Assembly (NCBI RefSeq): GCF_004379255.2
Contig: NC_056047.1
Span: forward strand, 23,512,293-23,576,292
Source: Salvia splendens
Lineage: Eukaryota; Streptophyta; Magnoliopsida; Lamiales; Lamiaceae
DNA: 64,000 bases
Direction of reading: 5' to 3'
Shown here: positions 22,122-33,447 of the stretch, piece by piece
Layout of the letters: every line of letters starts with the position of its first letter
Position numbering within the stretch: position 1 is the first letter of the stretch
Made by a program: the position numbers and the translations under genes
The notes under the pieces: model-generated
Databases searched by the model: none
What the model was told of the DNA's origin: nothing
What the model saw: the letters and a program-made list of their open reading frames with translations, nothing else

Positions 22122-22577
22122 CCAATAAAAATAAAATTTAGTGGCTGATAATTAAAATTAAACATATCACAACTAACAATGATTTAAAAGTATAAAACTA
22201 AACACAAATTATTAATTTGTGTAGATGAAAAATTATAGATTTAATGTATAACAATAATTAATGTTCACAATATTTCATTCAAGATCATGTGATGGAGTCA
22301 CAGAAATGTTGGTATCTTACCTAGAGGTCTAGGGTTCAATCCACTAGTCTCATATTTTAAACAAGCATTTTAAACATAAAAACCGGTTTTCGGTTCAACC
22401 GTTCTGACCGGCTGGTTCTGACGATTCAAGGCTGCCTAACATACTAACTGTTTTTGGAACCGGACCGGACCAACTGTCGGTTCGTGGTCCGACCGGTCGA
22501 ATCGGACGTCCAGACCGATTTTTAAAACACTGGCTAAATCATTGGTCCATTTAGTTGTTAATTTTTATTGTATATTA

Positions 22578-22775
22578 CTCCATCCATCCACGAAAAATAG
22601 AATACATTTAAAAAAGAAAAGTTTTCAACAACTTATCTCTTACTTTTTTTTCCTTCTCTCTTACTAATAATATAGACCACATATTCCACTAATACTATTT
22701 CTCTCTTACTTTACCAATTCCACATTAAAACTCGTGTCATTCACCATGTGTCCTATTTTTCGTGGACGGAGGGAG
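22578..22775. mobile_element. Stowaway MITE
   Basis: Ends CTCCATCCATCCACGAAAAA and TTTTTCGTGGACGGAGGGAG are inverted repeats flanked by TA on both sides. 198 bp, non-coding. Confidence 0.85.
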
Positions 22776-22777
22776 TA

Positions 22778-24236
22778 CTAAATATTAAGTATTTAGTTTT
22801 AAATTCATTTTTTCGGTTAATTTAGTTATGCCGATCGTACCATATATAGTTTGCTATACAAATATAAACAATTTAACTGATTAAGTCATAAAATTTGAGT
22901 TAGTGTCACTTCATTTATTTTTTAATTCGTCATTTTATATCAATCTCTAATTCCATATATTAATTTAAATTATGATAAGTTTACGTTAAAAATAATTAAA
23001 TTATAAAAATTATATAATTCAAATCTTATTTTTTGAAAAAATACATAATTAAAATAGTTGATATGATTGTTTGAACATTACTATGCATGAACATATTCTC
23101 ATAGCCGATTATTTTTCACATAAACACTAAATTAGTTTGGTTCACATGTTAGCATTTCATAAGAAATTGTGTTGAGCAAGAAATGGTTTTCTTTTTCTTA
23201 AGTTACAAAAACTGCATTTCTTGTTTGGTTTCACATTTATCATTTCTTGAGTTTTAGTGTATGTTGTTCGCTATCCATGATACTACAAAGTGAGATAGAG
23301 AAATGACATTTTTATCCACGAGGAAGGAAAAGATCTAGGTTGAAAATAGGCAAAATTGGAGTTCTCGAGGTAATTTCCTAGATATGAATTCCTTTACTCA
23401 CCTGTGCAGAAACGCAAAATCACCAATTTGGAAAGATTGGGTAACTAAAGAATGACTTATTTTTGCCGGACCTTATAGAAATGGAAAGTGACCAATCAAA
23501 CATATGATAGTTAAAGATAAGACCGAGTTAGGGGCTCAATTAAATGACCAACCAAAACACCAATATCAGTGGATTCAAAAAAGTTCTGATTCTTCAACCA
23601 GGTGATTGTTTCCACTATCTCGGGACGGGGTTAGCTCAACTTCTTTTCTTGATGTTGGAAAAATAACTTTTAAGGACTCTTCAAAGTAGGTGAATTCATT
23701 TCCCATTTTTTATGGCTGCTTTATCCACTCTCTCATTCCAGTTATCTTATATTGATGGAAGAGACGACGATGAGAAAAGAGGGTGGGCAGGGCTGATGGA
23801 ATTCAGAAATATACTAATGCATATGATCTTGAAAAGGGCTGAGGCATGTAAAAAGATGGTGTATTTTCTGATTAATCAAATTGATCGGTTTTAACTTATA
23901 ACTACACAACTATTTACTTAACTGAATTCTTAATCGATTCAATTTTGATCACTTACTAGTGATGTTATTTATGCAATCAATCGATTCAATTATATTTAAC
24001 ACTAATATCAATCAAACTTCACTCAATATTTTCACAAAGTTACATTTCCTCTCTTACCACTAATTTTTAAACAATAAAAGCAACCAAACAGCACCTACTA
24101 AACGCGCGGGAAGATCCCAACTGAAATTTGAAAAACTTCACCCGAGACTAACTGTTAAACCCTCTGTTAAATCATCAATCAATCTTCTCCTTTCTCTCCC
24201 AAATTCTACCAAAATCCCCCAATCAATGCAATCACA
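22778..24236. other. Intergenic, AT-rich, no gene seen
   Basis: I see no convincing coding exon, RNA gene or bounded mobile element here. A 60-codon frame at 23712 has no recognisable features. The last 150 bp should hold the promoter and leader of the MMD1-like gene at 24237. Confidence 0.5.
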
Positions 24237-25392
24237 ATGGAAAATCCCCCAAAATTCTACGGCTTCCACACCTTCGCAGAGCCCGGCTGCCCCATCACCC
24301 TCACCGCCTCCTTCCGAGACAACATCCGCCACTTCCTCCAAGAATGCGCCTCCACCGAGGCTTCCCTTATCGACGGCATGCCTATTTGGCGCACGTTTCT
24401 CGTCTACGAGGCCAAATCCGCGGTTCTCCCCCTTTACACAGTCGAAGAAAACGCAGAGGATTCCGATCGCCCATTCTGCGATTACTGCCGCTGTGTTGGT
24501 TAGTTCAAATCTCATCTCCACCGAATTGGGGATTTTTTGTGAAATTCTTGATCGGTTAATTCATCGTTCCCGATTGCAGGATGGAGCCATCACTTTGTAT
24601 TGAAGAGGAAATATCATCTGATTATCCCGGCGAATGATCAGTGGGATGATCCGATTGATGAACGCGTTTTTGACCTGCAAACACACCTCTTGCACGGCTT
24701 GATCCATTGCAATGGCTTCGGGCATTTGATTTGCATCAACGGGATTGAAGGCGGTTCCAAATTCATCTGTGGTAGAGAGACTATGGATCTATGGGATCGA
24801 ATTTGTACTTCTCTTAGTGTTAGGTAAAACTATGTGTAAATTTTATTTTCTTTAATTTTTTTTGTTTCATGATTGATATATATTTGAATGAATGAAAATC
24901 TTCCAAAATTGATACCAACAGTATTTATTCCAAGGTGTTACACTTTGTTTGGATCTTTTCTGTGATATGTGATGAACATAATTTGTTGGAAATTATTAGG
25001 ATAAAACACCTCAAATTTGTAGGAAATTAAAGAGAAAATAAAATGACTAGTTGCTTGTTTTTCGTAGGCAAATTACGGTGGAAGATTTGTCGAAGAAGCA
25101 CAAAATGGAGCTCTGGTTGCTTCATGGAGTTGCGTACGGTCAATCCTGGTTCGGTATATGGAGGTACTGGTTCTGCCACGGGAGTTTTGGGGTAAATGAG
25201 CACAACTACAGAAGTGCGATTGATCTTCTAAGCTCGTTGGAGCTCGACCGAATAATTGTCGATTTCAGTTTTGTGAAGGCTTGCTTTGATATCAAACAGA
25301 TGATTCAGTACTACAGAGACAAGAGTGGCAGCAATTTGACATACGACTACGGGCCATACGAGGGCTCCTTTGTGGAAGAGTCATTTGTCTGA
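24237..25392 (+). CDS. MMD1-like protein lacking the PHD finger
   Basis: Exons 24237-24498, 24580-24823 and 25068-25392 join in phase to 276 aa. The protein matches the N-terminal region of plant MALE MEIOCYTE DEATH 1/DUET-type PHD proteins: FYGFHTFAEPGCPI, FRDNIRHFLQECA, DGMPIWRTFLV, RPFCDYCRCVGWSHHFVLKR, DLQTHLLHGLIHCNGFGHLI, GIEGGSKFICG, LWDRICTSLSVR, LLHGVAYGQSWFG. Known members are about 650-700 aa with a C-terminal PHD finger that reads histone methylation during male meiosis. Here the frame ends in a private tail (YDYGPYEGSFVEESFV) at the point where the family continues, and no PHD exon follows before the next gene on the opposite strand. It may be a truncated paralogue or a pseudogene, but the retained exons are clean. 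Confidence 0.8.
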
Positions 25393-25520
25393 TGTTGGTT
25401 GTGCATAAGAATTGATGAAGTATTGACAACATTTTGTCAAATCAAGAAAGTGTAGCTGTATGTTTGTTTACAAAGAATTGAATGAATTCTACAAAACTAT
25501 TGTGGTTGTATAAGTAAAAA

Positions 25521-26816
25521 TTAGTTAGACCTTTTGAGATACTTGAATCCCATGGAGGAATCAAAGCAATCCAACTTATCTCTAAACAGATTCATTAGTT
25601 TGAGCAAATCAGTGAGTTTGTCCTTAAATCTCTCTCCACTCCCAATTTGAAGCGCAACCAAGAGCTTCTGAAAAGCACCAAGCTGCACTGCCTCAACCAG
25701 AGCACTCTCCTTCTCTCCCAAGCAGAGCTTCCAAAGAGTGGAGACGGCGAGCTCTGTCGCAGCGTCTGACACACGCAGAATCTTCTTCACGAGCAACGGG
25801 ACCGTGAGGGCGTTCTCGTTGGCGCTCTCCCTCCCTTGCTCCGAGTTGCAGATGGCGTCCATCACAGCCAAGGCCTTTTCACAAACACTCTTGTCACCAT
25901 CAACAAGGATTTCTAGAACGAATGGGATTAGCCCCAATTGGACTAATCTCAAAGCAGTGTTTTCATCCTTCTCAATCATGTAATTGATCACCACCAAACA
26001 TGCCTTAGTGGCCTTAGGGCAAATCGGTACTTTCACAATCTGAAACAGAGCTTCCTCAACACCTTCAATCCCCATTACTCCATCAATCGCAATTCCACCT
26101 TGTTCCGCAGAGATGAGCTCTCGCAGCACACACACCGCGTTCTGCCTCGACGACAGATCGTCCTCGGCCTTCAACAGCCGCGCTATCGATCGCAGCGAAA
26201 CCGCCGATTTCAGCCTCGAGATTCCGTCCTGATCGGCCGGAAACGACCACGTCAGCGCGGATAGGATCAATTTGATTAGGTTTTCGTTATCTCCGGCGGA
26301 AAATTGCGCCAAGGACTCGAACGATTCGGCCAGGGCCGATCCGAAGCCGTTGGCGGCGATGCACTGCTTGTTGTGCTCGCTCTCCTTAGCGGAGTTTCTA
26401 GTCCTGAGAATCAGGTCCTGCAACTTCGCGGCGTCGGCGCATCGCGCCGCCGCCACCAATCTGGCGCAGATCTCGGAGACCTCGTAGCGGGAGATCGGGA
26501 TCCGCGGCGTGGGGATCCGCTCGACGCCGTGGGACTTGTTGGCGACGCACCAGTCCTGGATCATCCTCCTGATGGAGTGGTTGGGGATTAGGTCGAAATT
26601 GCGCAGCACCTGGTTGGTGACGGGGCAGGTGACCTTCCCGGCGTCGATCCACTTCTCGATGCTGTCGCGGTCGTAGGTGATCCCCGTCGAGAGCGTTACC
26701 GGATCCTTCATCAGATCGAGCGAGATCGGGCACCGGAAATGCGTGGGGATTGTGAGCTCGATTTCGTGGGCGATCGCCGTGATCTTCCCCCTCCTCCGCC
26801 TCCATGAAAACGTCAT
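25521..26816 (-). CDS. U-box E3 ubiquitin ligase (PUB20/PUB21-like)
   Basis: An intronless 431-aa frame. The U-box is at about residues 23-97: [36 protein letters not shown] and [20 protein letters not shown]. It is the E2-docking domain of plant PUB ligases. The rest is helical with ARM-like repeats (for example [20 protein letters not shown]-type and [15 protein letters not shown] segments) that bind substrates. The length and single exon fit the PUB20/21 group, often linked to stress and immune signalling in family knowledge. The start at 26816 follows a TATA-rich upstream region and gives the usual FSWRRRR opening. The gene converges on the MMD1-like gene, with 128 bp between their stops. 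It looks intact. Confidence 0.92.
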   Translation of the reverse strand: MTFSWRRRRGKITAIAHEIELTIPTHFRCPISLDLMKDPVTLSTGITYDRDSIEKWIDAGKVTCPVTNQVLRNFDLIPNHSIRRMIQDWCVANKSHGVERIPTPRIPISRYEVSEICARLVAAARCADAAKLQDLILRTRNSAKESEHNKQCIAANGFGSALAESFESLAQFSAGDNENLIKLILSALTWSFPADQDGISRLKSAVSLRSIARLLKAEDDLSSRQNAVCVLRELISAEQGGIAIDGVMGIEGVEEALFQIVKVPICPKATKACLVVINYMIEKDENTALRLVQLGLIPFVLEILVDGDKSVCEKALAVMDAICNSEQGRESANENALTVPLLVKKILRVSDAATELAVSTLWKLCLGEKESALVEAVQLGAFQKLLVALQIGSGERFKDKLTDLLKLMNLFRDKLDCFDSSMGFKYLKRSN

Positions 26817-26896
26817 CGCTTTAGGGTTTTGTTTGTAAACCTTTTATTTTCTGTTTTAATTTGTTGCTTGAATTGAATTGGATTGGATTGGATTAT

Positions 26897-26920
26897 GGGG
26901 TTTATATATATATATATACT
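26897..26920 (-). promoter_or_regulatory. Likely TATA box of the U-box gene
   Basis: On the minus strand a TATATATATATAAACCCC tract lies about 80-100 bp upstream of the ATG at 26816, a plausible TATA position for a short leader. Confidence 0.5.
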
Positions 26921-27299
26921 ATATGAGAGGTGATGGTCAAAGTGGAGGGAGTTAGGGAAATATTCAAATTGGTAGGAATTTGGAATATAGATTTGAATAT
27001 TTGACCGTTGATTGCATAGCCGGCTTTGACTGGTAACGGGTCAGCGTGGGAAGTCGGTGATCAAATATCGATCATGACTTGCGTTTGGTAATCCCTGCGC
27101 TAATGTGCCACCATTTTTTTAATTATTTTATTTCACCTAATATATAATGAATTCATTAGAATCGTTCTACATAAATCGCTGTCCATGTTATACGGACTAC
27201 TTTATTACAAATCTTTGTTTATTAACACCAATTTTAATTTTTCCTCTTTGTGGCCTAACAATTACAAAGTATTCTAAGAACAAAACGGAGAGAGTTTTG

Positions 27300-27830
27300 T
27301 TCAGAGAGGACAATGTTATACTGATGTGAGTTTAAGTGTGCATTGTCGAACCCTCACAGTAGTATCAAATCGAGATTTGGTGAATCTGTGTGGTCCAGGG
27401 TTTGATTGATTGCTTACACGTTGTTTAGTGTTTCTATGCGAACTCGATCAAAACCTATAATGACTTGAGATGTGTGTAGTCTTAATTGTTGGGGGTTCAA
27501 AGAATCCCACATCGGAGAATTATAAATAGTCAAGCAGTATGTGAGTGTAAATTTACTACATTAACATGAGCATAGTCCAAAACGGACAATATTATACTAA
27601 TGGGGTTCGGGTGTATATCAATGAACTTGCGTTCTACAACGATGACAATATTAGTATTAATGGAGTTTGGGTGTGCATCACCCCACATCGAATGAGTGAG
27701 GTATATTGGAAGCTAGCATGTATTTTGCAATGCGGATAATATCATACAAATAGAGTTCGGGTGTGCATCATTCAACATCGGATAAGCAAGGGAGGTTGGA
27801 ATCTAGCCTTTATGACTTGGGTTAGCATTC
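27300..27830. repeat. Degenerate tandem units, LTR/TRIM-like repeat
   Basis: The block GACAATATTATACTAATGG, then GTTCGGGTGTGCATC, recurs in diverged form at about 27310, 27584, 27643 and 27732. Between them is GAATCCCACATCGGAGAATT (27506), a motif I associate with plant LTRs and TRIMs. No ORF, PBS or TSD was found. Stretch 26930-27300 to its left shows nothing else. Confidence 0.45.
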
Positions 27831-28040
27831 CACTAATGGTGGTTTATTATTGTAAAGAGTTTTAAGTCACCTCATCTATCCACATTTATTCCAATGATAG
27901 CTACCTTGCTTTGTTTTTCAATGTTTCTAATAATAATACAATTATAATTAATTCAATAATTTTGTTTAAGTAGCTTAAACACCAATATATCTTTATTTGA
28001 ACCGAGAAAGTAGACAATTTTTTAATTCGGATATTATGGC

Positions 28041-28130
28041 ACTACAAAAAAATCGCGATTTAATGGCGGAAATATACAACACTAATATTCGCCGCTAATA
28101 TAGACATTTTTTGTGTGTGGTGCATAATAA
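28041..28130. mobile_element. Orphan CACTA (En/Spm)-type terminus
   Basis: CACTACAAAAAAATCGCG is the characteristic opening of plant CACTA elements, followed by GGCGGAAATA...TTCGCCGC subterminal repeats. No matching TTTTTTGTAGTG end was found nearby, so it is a remnant or its partner end is lost. Confidence 0.5.
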
Positions 28131-28178
28131 TGTTATCAATTTCATATTTATAGCAAAAGAATGTAACATGGATGACTA

Positions 28179-28964
28179 GATAAAATATTCTCTGATCATG
28201 ACACACCAAGGTGCTAATGTGATTTGGTATGTCCAACCATTACATTTTTAACAAGTGGAAATAAATAAGGTGCCATTTACAACTAGATATATAAATTATG
28301 GAAACATCGTTAATTCTCCAAATAAAAAGGTATTATAGTCGACTATTGAAACTATACTAAAATGTTGGCAATCACATATATACATAATATATATCGTGAA
28401 TTAATAAAAAAATTATAGTATCGTTCTACCCATTTAAAATTTGATAGAATTACTTTTTTTCTTAATTTATATAAAAATATAATCATAACTTAAGTTTTGT
28501 TAACTTTAATTATATTTTACATATGAATGATTGTATAGTGTAATTCTTATTTTATAATAAAATATAAATTGCAGTATATAATCATCATATATAAAATTTA
28601 ATTTAAATTTAACAAAACACTTTCATCCATTTAATGCACTACATATATAAAATACTTAATTCAGAAAATAAAGCAATTTCATCAAATTTGGAATGGGGTA
28701 GAACTATATGATCATTTTTTTATTATTCACGATTATTTATATGCATATATATAATGTATATGTGGTTGCTAGTATTTTGGTAAAATTTCTAACTTTCTAT
28801 AGTTGACATAATGCTTTTTTTATGGAAAATTAACTATATTTCCATAATTTATATATCTAGTTGGAAATAAAACTCTATTCATTTTTACTTGTTAAAAATG
28901 TAATGATAAGACATACCAAATCATATTGCCACCTTGGTATGCCATGACTACGGAATATTTTCTC
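28179..28964. mobile_element. Foldback element with long inverted arms
   Basis: The arms are about 230-250 bp each. GATCATGACACACCAAGGTG, then ATTTGGTATGTCCAACCATT and TTTTTAACAAGTGGAAATAA on the left are answered inverted by ACTTGTTAAAAATGTAATGA, then AGACATACCAAATCATATTG and CCACCTTGGTATGCCATGAC on the right. The centre is AT-rich and non-coding. No TSD was established. To the right, 28965-29478 is AT-rich without a gene. Confidence 0.7.
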
Positions 28965-29478
28965 AAAAAGATGAGACATTGTGTGTTGTCATAGAATATA
29001 TTAATCACTTTAGATTCCTTGTATATAATTATATTTATAAGTATTAGTTAGGAATTAAGATCTAAATATATTAATACAGTGACATCTAAATATGTTCTGT
29101 TATTATTTTATTACTAAAATAATGAACATGACATATATGATACTGACACCCTTATCACAAGTGGAGAACCTTAAAAACCAAATAAAAATAAAAACAAAAA
29201 TAAAAGATAAATAATGTGGATATAGTTGTAGTCAAATAAAATGGTCCACGTTCTGAACTGTATTTGTGTAAGCATACTTCAATTGACAGCTGGCTAATTT
29301 AGTAAAATAAATGGCAAACACCATGTGAGCCAGCCTAAATATTCACATGTTGCTTTCCTAACATAACTTCTTTTATATTTTCAAACCTCTCTCTTCACAA
29401 ATTGACTGTACTTTTGATTTAGCAACGAATCAATGTCGGAGTTTCAAAATTTATGGCTAAAATTACATATATATGCAA

Positions 29479-29549
29479 GAAATAGAAATAGAAATAGAAA
29501 TAGAAATAGAAATAGAAATAGAAATAGAAATAGAAATAGAAATAGAAAT
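29479..29549. repeat. (AGAAAT)n microsatellite
   Basis: About eleven to twelve copies of AGAAAT in a row, just beyond the 3' end of the TMK gene. The 29550-29823 stretch is the likely TMK 3' UTR. Confidence 0.95.
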
Positions 29550-29823
29550 TGCAAGAAATAGAAATGCAAAACTGGCTTCTATGGAACTGGAGATATATAT
29601 CAAACAATAAACACATAAATACAACAAAGCTACAAGCAACAAAAACTAGAGTTTCAGAGTGCTTTCAATGCCACTGCTGAAAATGAAATAATCTTCACAT
29701 CCAAATAGAGTTTATAAAAAAAAATGGTAACAGACACAACTAAATTGGGGAAGGAATACAGAATAAACATGTAAAATTAGTTGCAACAACAAACAAAACG
29801 ACACCGTATGTCAACCTTCTTGA

Positions 29824-32800
29824 TCACCTTCCATCACAAGATGTGAACGACTCCGCGAATCCAAACGGCAGTGTCGGGATGCTCGTCTGCGTGCTGTCCA
29901 AGCTCGGAAGATAAGACGAGGACGACGAGTCCATGTGGCTCGTTGCTCCTTCGAACGCCTGCCACTTCTTAAGAGCCTGGGGCAACGACATCTCGAGATC
30001 GATGCCATACATGTCGTCAGGGCTCTGATCCGTCGGCTTCCACTGCTCCACCAGGGACGAGAGCACGTTCACGGCATGGCCCATGTCAGGCCTCTGGTAC
30101 GGCTCCCTCGCGCAGCAGTGGCCAGCCAGCTCAGCAACGGTGCTGATGTTGGTCACGGTCTCTTCATCGAGCTCGATGGTCGGATCAATGGCCTTGCGGA
30201 AGGTCTCCTTGTTGAGGTGCATCCTTCTGAACCACGTCACGAGGTGCATGCTCTCCTCGGGCTGGCTCTCGTCGAGCGCCTTCCTTCCCGTGATCATCTC
30301 CATCAAGATCACACCGAAGCTGAAGACATCGACTTTGGTTGTCACTCTCCCTGTCACTGTAGATAGCATACAATAAGCGCATGGAACAATAGTTGAAGGT
30401 CCGTCCAAAAAAATAGACTAATTTTACTATTTTGGGCCGTCCACCAAAATTATACCAATTCTAAATATGGAAACTTTTAAACAGATACTAACTCTACACA
30501 TCATTCTAAATGTGGACCCCACAATCCACTAACACTACTCCAACCATCTTTTTTCTCCTTCTCTCTCTTACTTTATGAATTACGCATTAAAACTCATGTC
30601 ATTTACAACTTTTTTCTATTTTTCGTGGACGGAGATAGTACGTTGGATGCCTAACAACTAACTAATCATATCAAATGATCAACTCTAACAACTTATCAAG
30701 TTTTACTTAAGCATTGATTAAAACAATAATGATTGATGATAGTATTAGATTTTGAGTTATTTCAAACATATGCTCACATCAATCAGAAAAGTAAGAGAAT
30801 TCAGCAATAGAAATATATTTAGGGAGATAAATTATACCTGCATATTCGGGTGCTAAGTACCCGAACGTTCCAGCTATTCTCGTCTCGATGGAGGCTTTTC
30901 CTTCAGGGGCAAGGCGCACGAGACCAAAATCGGCAACCTTGGCCCTCATATCATCTCCAAGAAGAATATTGGAAGGTTTGAGGTCCCTGTGTATGAAACT
31001 TTGGTGAGCTAATCCGTGGAGGTATTCGACGCCCCTGGCAACGTCCAAGGCTATTGTCAACCTCTTCTTCCACTCCAACGGCTTCAAGCCCTCCTCGCCC
31101 CAGTTGAAAAGATGGCTGCTCAGAGGTCCTTGGGGCATGTACTCGTAAACAAGGAGCTTCTCATTTCCATCGAGACAGTAGCCAAGAAGCGCGACTAGAT
31201 GCCTATGTCGAACCTTTGTCAAGACAGCGATCTCAGACTTGAACTCAGCGATTCCTTTCCCTGCAATGACTCCACACTCCATTCTCTTCACGGCAATCTT
31301 GGTTCCATCGTGCAGCTCGCCTTTATAGACCGTGCCAAAACCTCCCCGCCCGAGTATGTTCTCTTCATTGAAATTATCAGTCACGGTTCTCAGCACTTGG
31401 ATAGAGATCACCATGTTTCCAGCCTCGACCATCTGAATGTCGTTAGTCTCGCTGGCAGAGACGGTATGCGCTTCACTCACAGCACCCACACTAACGCTTG
31501 ACCCTGCAACCGTGATCTTCACACTCTCGTTGTCTGATCCAGAATGGCGAGGATGGACCACCATAGCGTTCGGGCTCTGCACTCGGCTGAAACGCTTCTG
31601 CTTGCTCTTGTACAAACAGAAAGCAGCCACACCAATCAAACAAAGCACAAAAGCACCTCCAACTACAGAAAACACAACAACTCCAACAACGCTCTTCGAC
31701 TTCCCATCATTCTTTCGCATAACATTATCCGAGCCAGGACCAGCACCAACTCCAGAAGTTCCACCCGGATCAACCCTATCCTTCCCAATATCCAGATTGC
31801 CATCGATTTTCACAATCATGTTACTTCTAAAAGAGGGAACTTTCCCATAAAGATGGTTGTTCGACACATCTAACTCGGCAAGCGCAGGCAGAGACGCAAG
31901 CTCCTCGGGGATGGTCCCAGTAAGATTGTTGTTCGCTAGAACCAGCCTCTGCAGAGACTTAAGCGAAGCAAAACCTGGCGAAATCGTCCCTGCAAGCCCC
32001 ATATTCTCAAAGTTAACAATAGTGATATTCCCTTTGTTGCAATTGATCCCAAACCAATCAACACATGGATCATTCCCCTTCCAATTCTCAGCAAACTTTC
32101 TAGGGTAATCCATCAGCTTCACAATTGAGAGCAACACATCAACTCTAGCATCACAATCACCAGGCTTAGGCAAGCAGAAACTATTAGTATCCGAAGTCAT
32201 GTCGACCGCAACAGAGCCCTTAAACTCAGGCATTGGCCCTTGTAGCAAATTATTAGTCAAATTAACAGATTTCAAAGATTCAAGCTTCACCAAAGACACA
32301 GGAACAGGCCCAGTAAACGAATTATCCCTCAAACTCAAAGCCTCCAAACTATTCAACCCAGAAAAGTCAGGCAATGGACCTGAGAATCCATTCCCATGTA
32401 ACCAAACCTCTTTCAAGAATGTCATATTCTGCAACACATCAATCCTCCCACTAAGCTTCTGCCCATTCAGCCACAGAGACTCAATCTGAGAGCCAGAAAA
32501 AAACCCCGGCAGCTCCCCCTCCAAGCTATTCAGAGCCAAATGCAGATTAATCAAGCCAGGAAACGCATCTGGGCCCAAAAAAGACGGGATTTTTCCACTA
32601 ACATTGGCTGAATTAGCTGAGAAATTGGTCAAAGTCGAAGCATTTCTAAGGCTATCAGGAATCTCCCAAGCGGAAAATGGATTATTATCGATCTCAACAG
32701 ATAGCAGAGAAGACATCCCCTCAAAGAAATCAGGAGGAATCGATGTGAAGTGATTGTTGCTAAGCATTAGAACTTGCAAAGAATCCAATCCTTTCATAGA

Positions 32801-33136
32801 AGGCAAAGGGCCGGAGATGTTGTTCCATTGCAGCTCTAATCGCTCGAGCTCGGCCAGGGAAGAGAGTTCTTGAGGGAGCGTACCAGCGAGGTTTTGGTGG
32901 CCGATTTGGATCCGTTTGACCCGATTCTCGGCGCAGAAGACGCGGGCCCACTTGTAGGGATCCGGGTCGGACCAGGAGAGCTGATCCGGAGATGGGTTTA
33001 GGCTTTTCTTGAGCGCGAGCATGGCGGCGGCATCTTCTGAGGTGGGCTGCGGTTTTACGGAGAGAAATGCGGAGAATAGGAGAAGCCCATGTAAGAAGGG
33101 CAAAGATTGAATCTTTAGCCCTGAAGTGGGCTTCAT
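29824..33136 (-). CDS. TMK: TMK-type leucine-rich-repeat receptor kinase
   Basis: Two exons on the minus strand, 33136-30838 and 30356-29824, join in phase to 943 aa, the normal TMK length. Parts: signal peptide ([18 protein letters not shown]); LRR N-cap and a first LRR block; a Cys-rich break around [12 protein letters not shown]...[13 protein letters not shown] between two LRR blocks, diagnostic of TMKs; a second LRR block; one transmembrane helix ([20 protein letters not shown]); and a Ser/Thr kinase with the glycine loop [14 protein letters not shown], the VAIK-type lysine (KIAVKRM), catalytic [11 protein letters not shown] and APEYA. The intron splits the kinase right after APEYA. TMKs act at the plasma membrane with auxin-binding proteins and ROP GTPases (family knowledge). 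It looks complete. Which of TMK1-TMK4 it matches I cannot say. Confidence 0.94.
30394..30640. mobile_element. Stowaway-like MITE in the TMK intron
   Basis: GGTCCGTCCAAAAAAATAGA at the left and TATTTTTCGTGGACGGAGAT at the right are degenerate inverted ends, with the family body (ACTTTATGAATTACGCATTA) between. It accounts for half of the 481-bp intron (30357-30837). Confidence 0.7.
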
Positions 33137-33248
33137 TTGAAGGAAATCTGCAGAGATGAAGGGTGTCTGATGCTTTCTTTGTCAATGGCGAAAGATGAAT
33201 TTTTTTCTTTGGTGGGAGAGAGAGAGAGGTTTGGACGAAAATGGAGGA

Positions 33249-33302
33249 AAACTGAAGTGTAAAGGAAAATGGAAATGGAAATGGAAATGGAAATAGAAAT
33301 GG
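33249..33302 (-). repeat. (GGAAAT)n microsatellite in the TMK leader
   Basis: Five or six GGAAAT/AGAAAT units about 120 bp upstream of the TMK ATG, next to a GA-rich stretch. A short form (GGAAAATGGAAATGGAAT) occurs at the homologous place in the duplicated upstream copy at about 41330. Confidence 0.9.
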
Positions 33303-33447
33303 AGGCATAGAGAAAGGAGCTGGAGCACATGCAAAGGTGTCCCCACAAATTGCAGATAAATTTTGTGAATAAAGATGACAGACTTTAAAAGCTGTATAAA
33401 CATGGACACTCTGCTCCTTTTTTAAGATAGATGAACAAACAAACTTA

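Larger units (their letters stand above)
18003..22532. mobile_element. hAT-type element with 8-bp TSD, carrying an inner insertion
   Basis: The left end CAATGTTTTAAAAACCGG and right end TCGGTCTGG...(inverted) ...TTTTTAAAACACTG form terminal inverted repeats beginning CA(A/G)TG, as in hAT elements. They are flanked by a perfect 8-bp TSD, GCTAAATC (17995-18002 and 22533-22540). Both subterminal regions are rich in ACCGGTT/AACCGG repeats. The hAT's own DNA is about 1 kb of AT-rich, non-coding sequence (18003-18550 and 22070-22532). The middle seems to be a second, MULE-like element. No hAT transposase was found. A GGTTCAATCC box near 22331 resembles a pol III B box, but I do not call a SINE there. 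Confidence 0.85.

Noticed and set aside
22260..22345. tRNA-derived SINE or tRNA gene because of GGTTCAATCC
   Set aside because: No A box at proper spacing, no cloverleaf, no TSD; the box alone is weak evidence.
24138..24521. 127-codon minus-strand frame over the MMD1-like first exon
   Set aside because: It is antisense to a strongly conserved coding exon; GC-rich codons keep the other strand open.
29935..30376. Plus-strand frames over the TMK kinase exon
   Set aside because: Antisense shadows of the kinase coding sequence.
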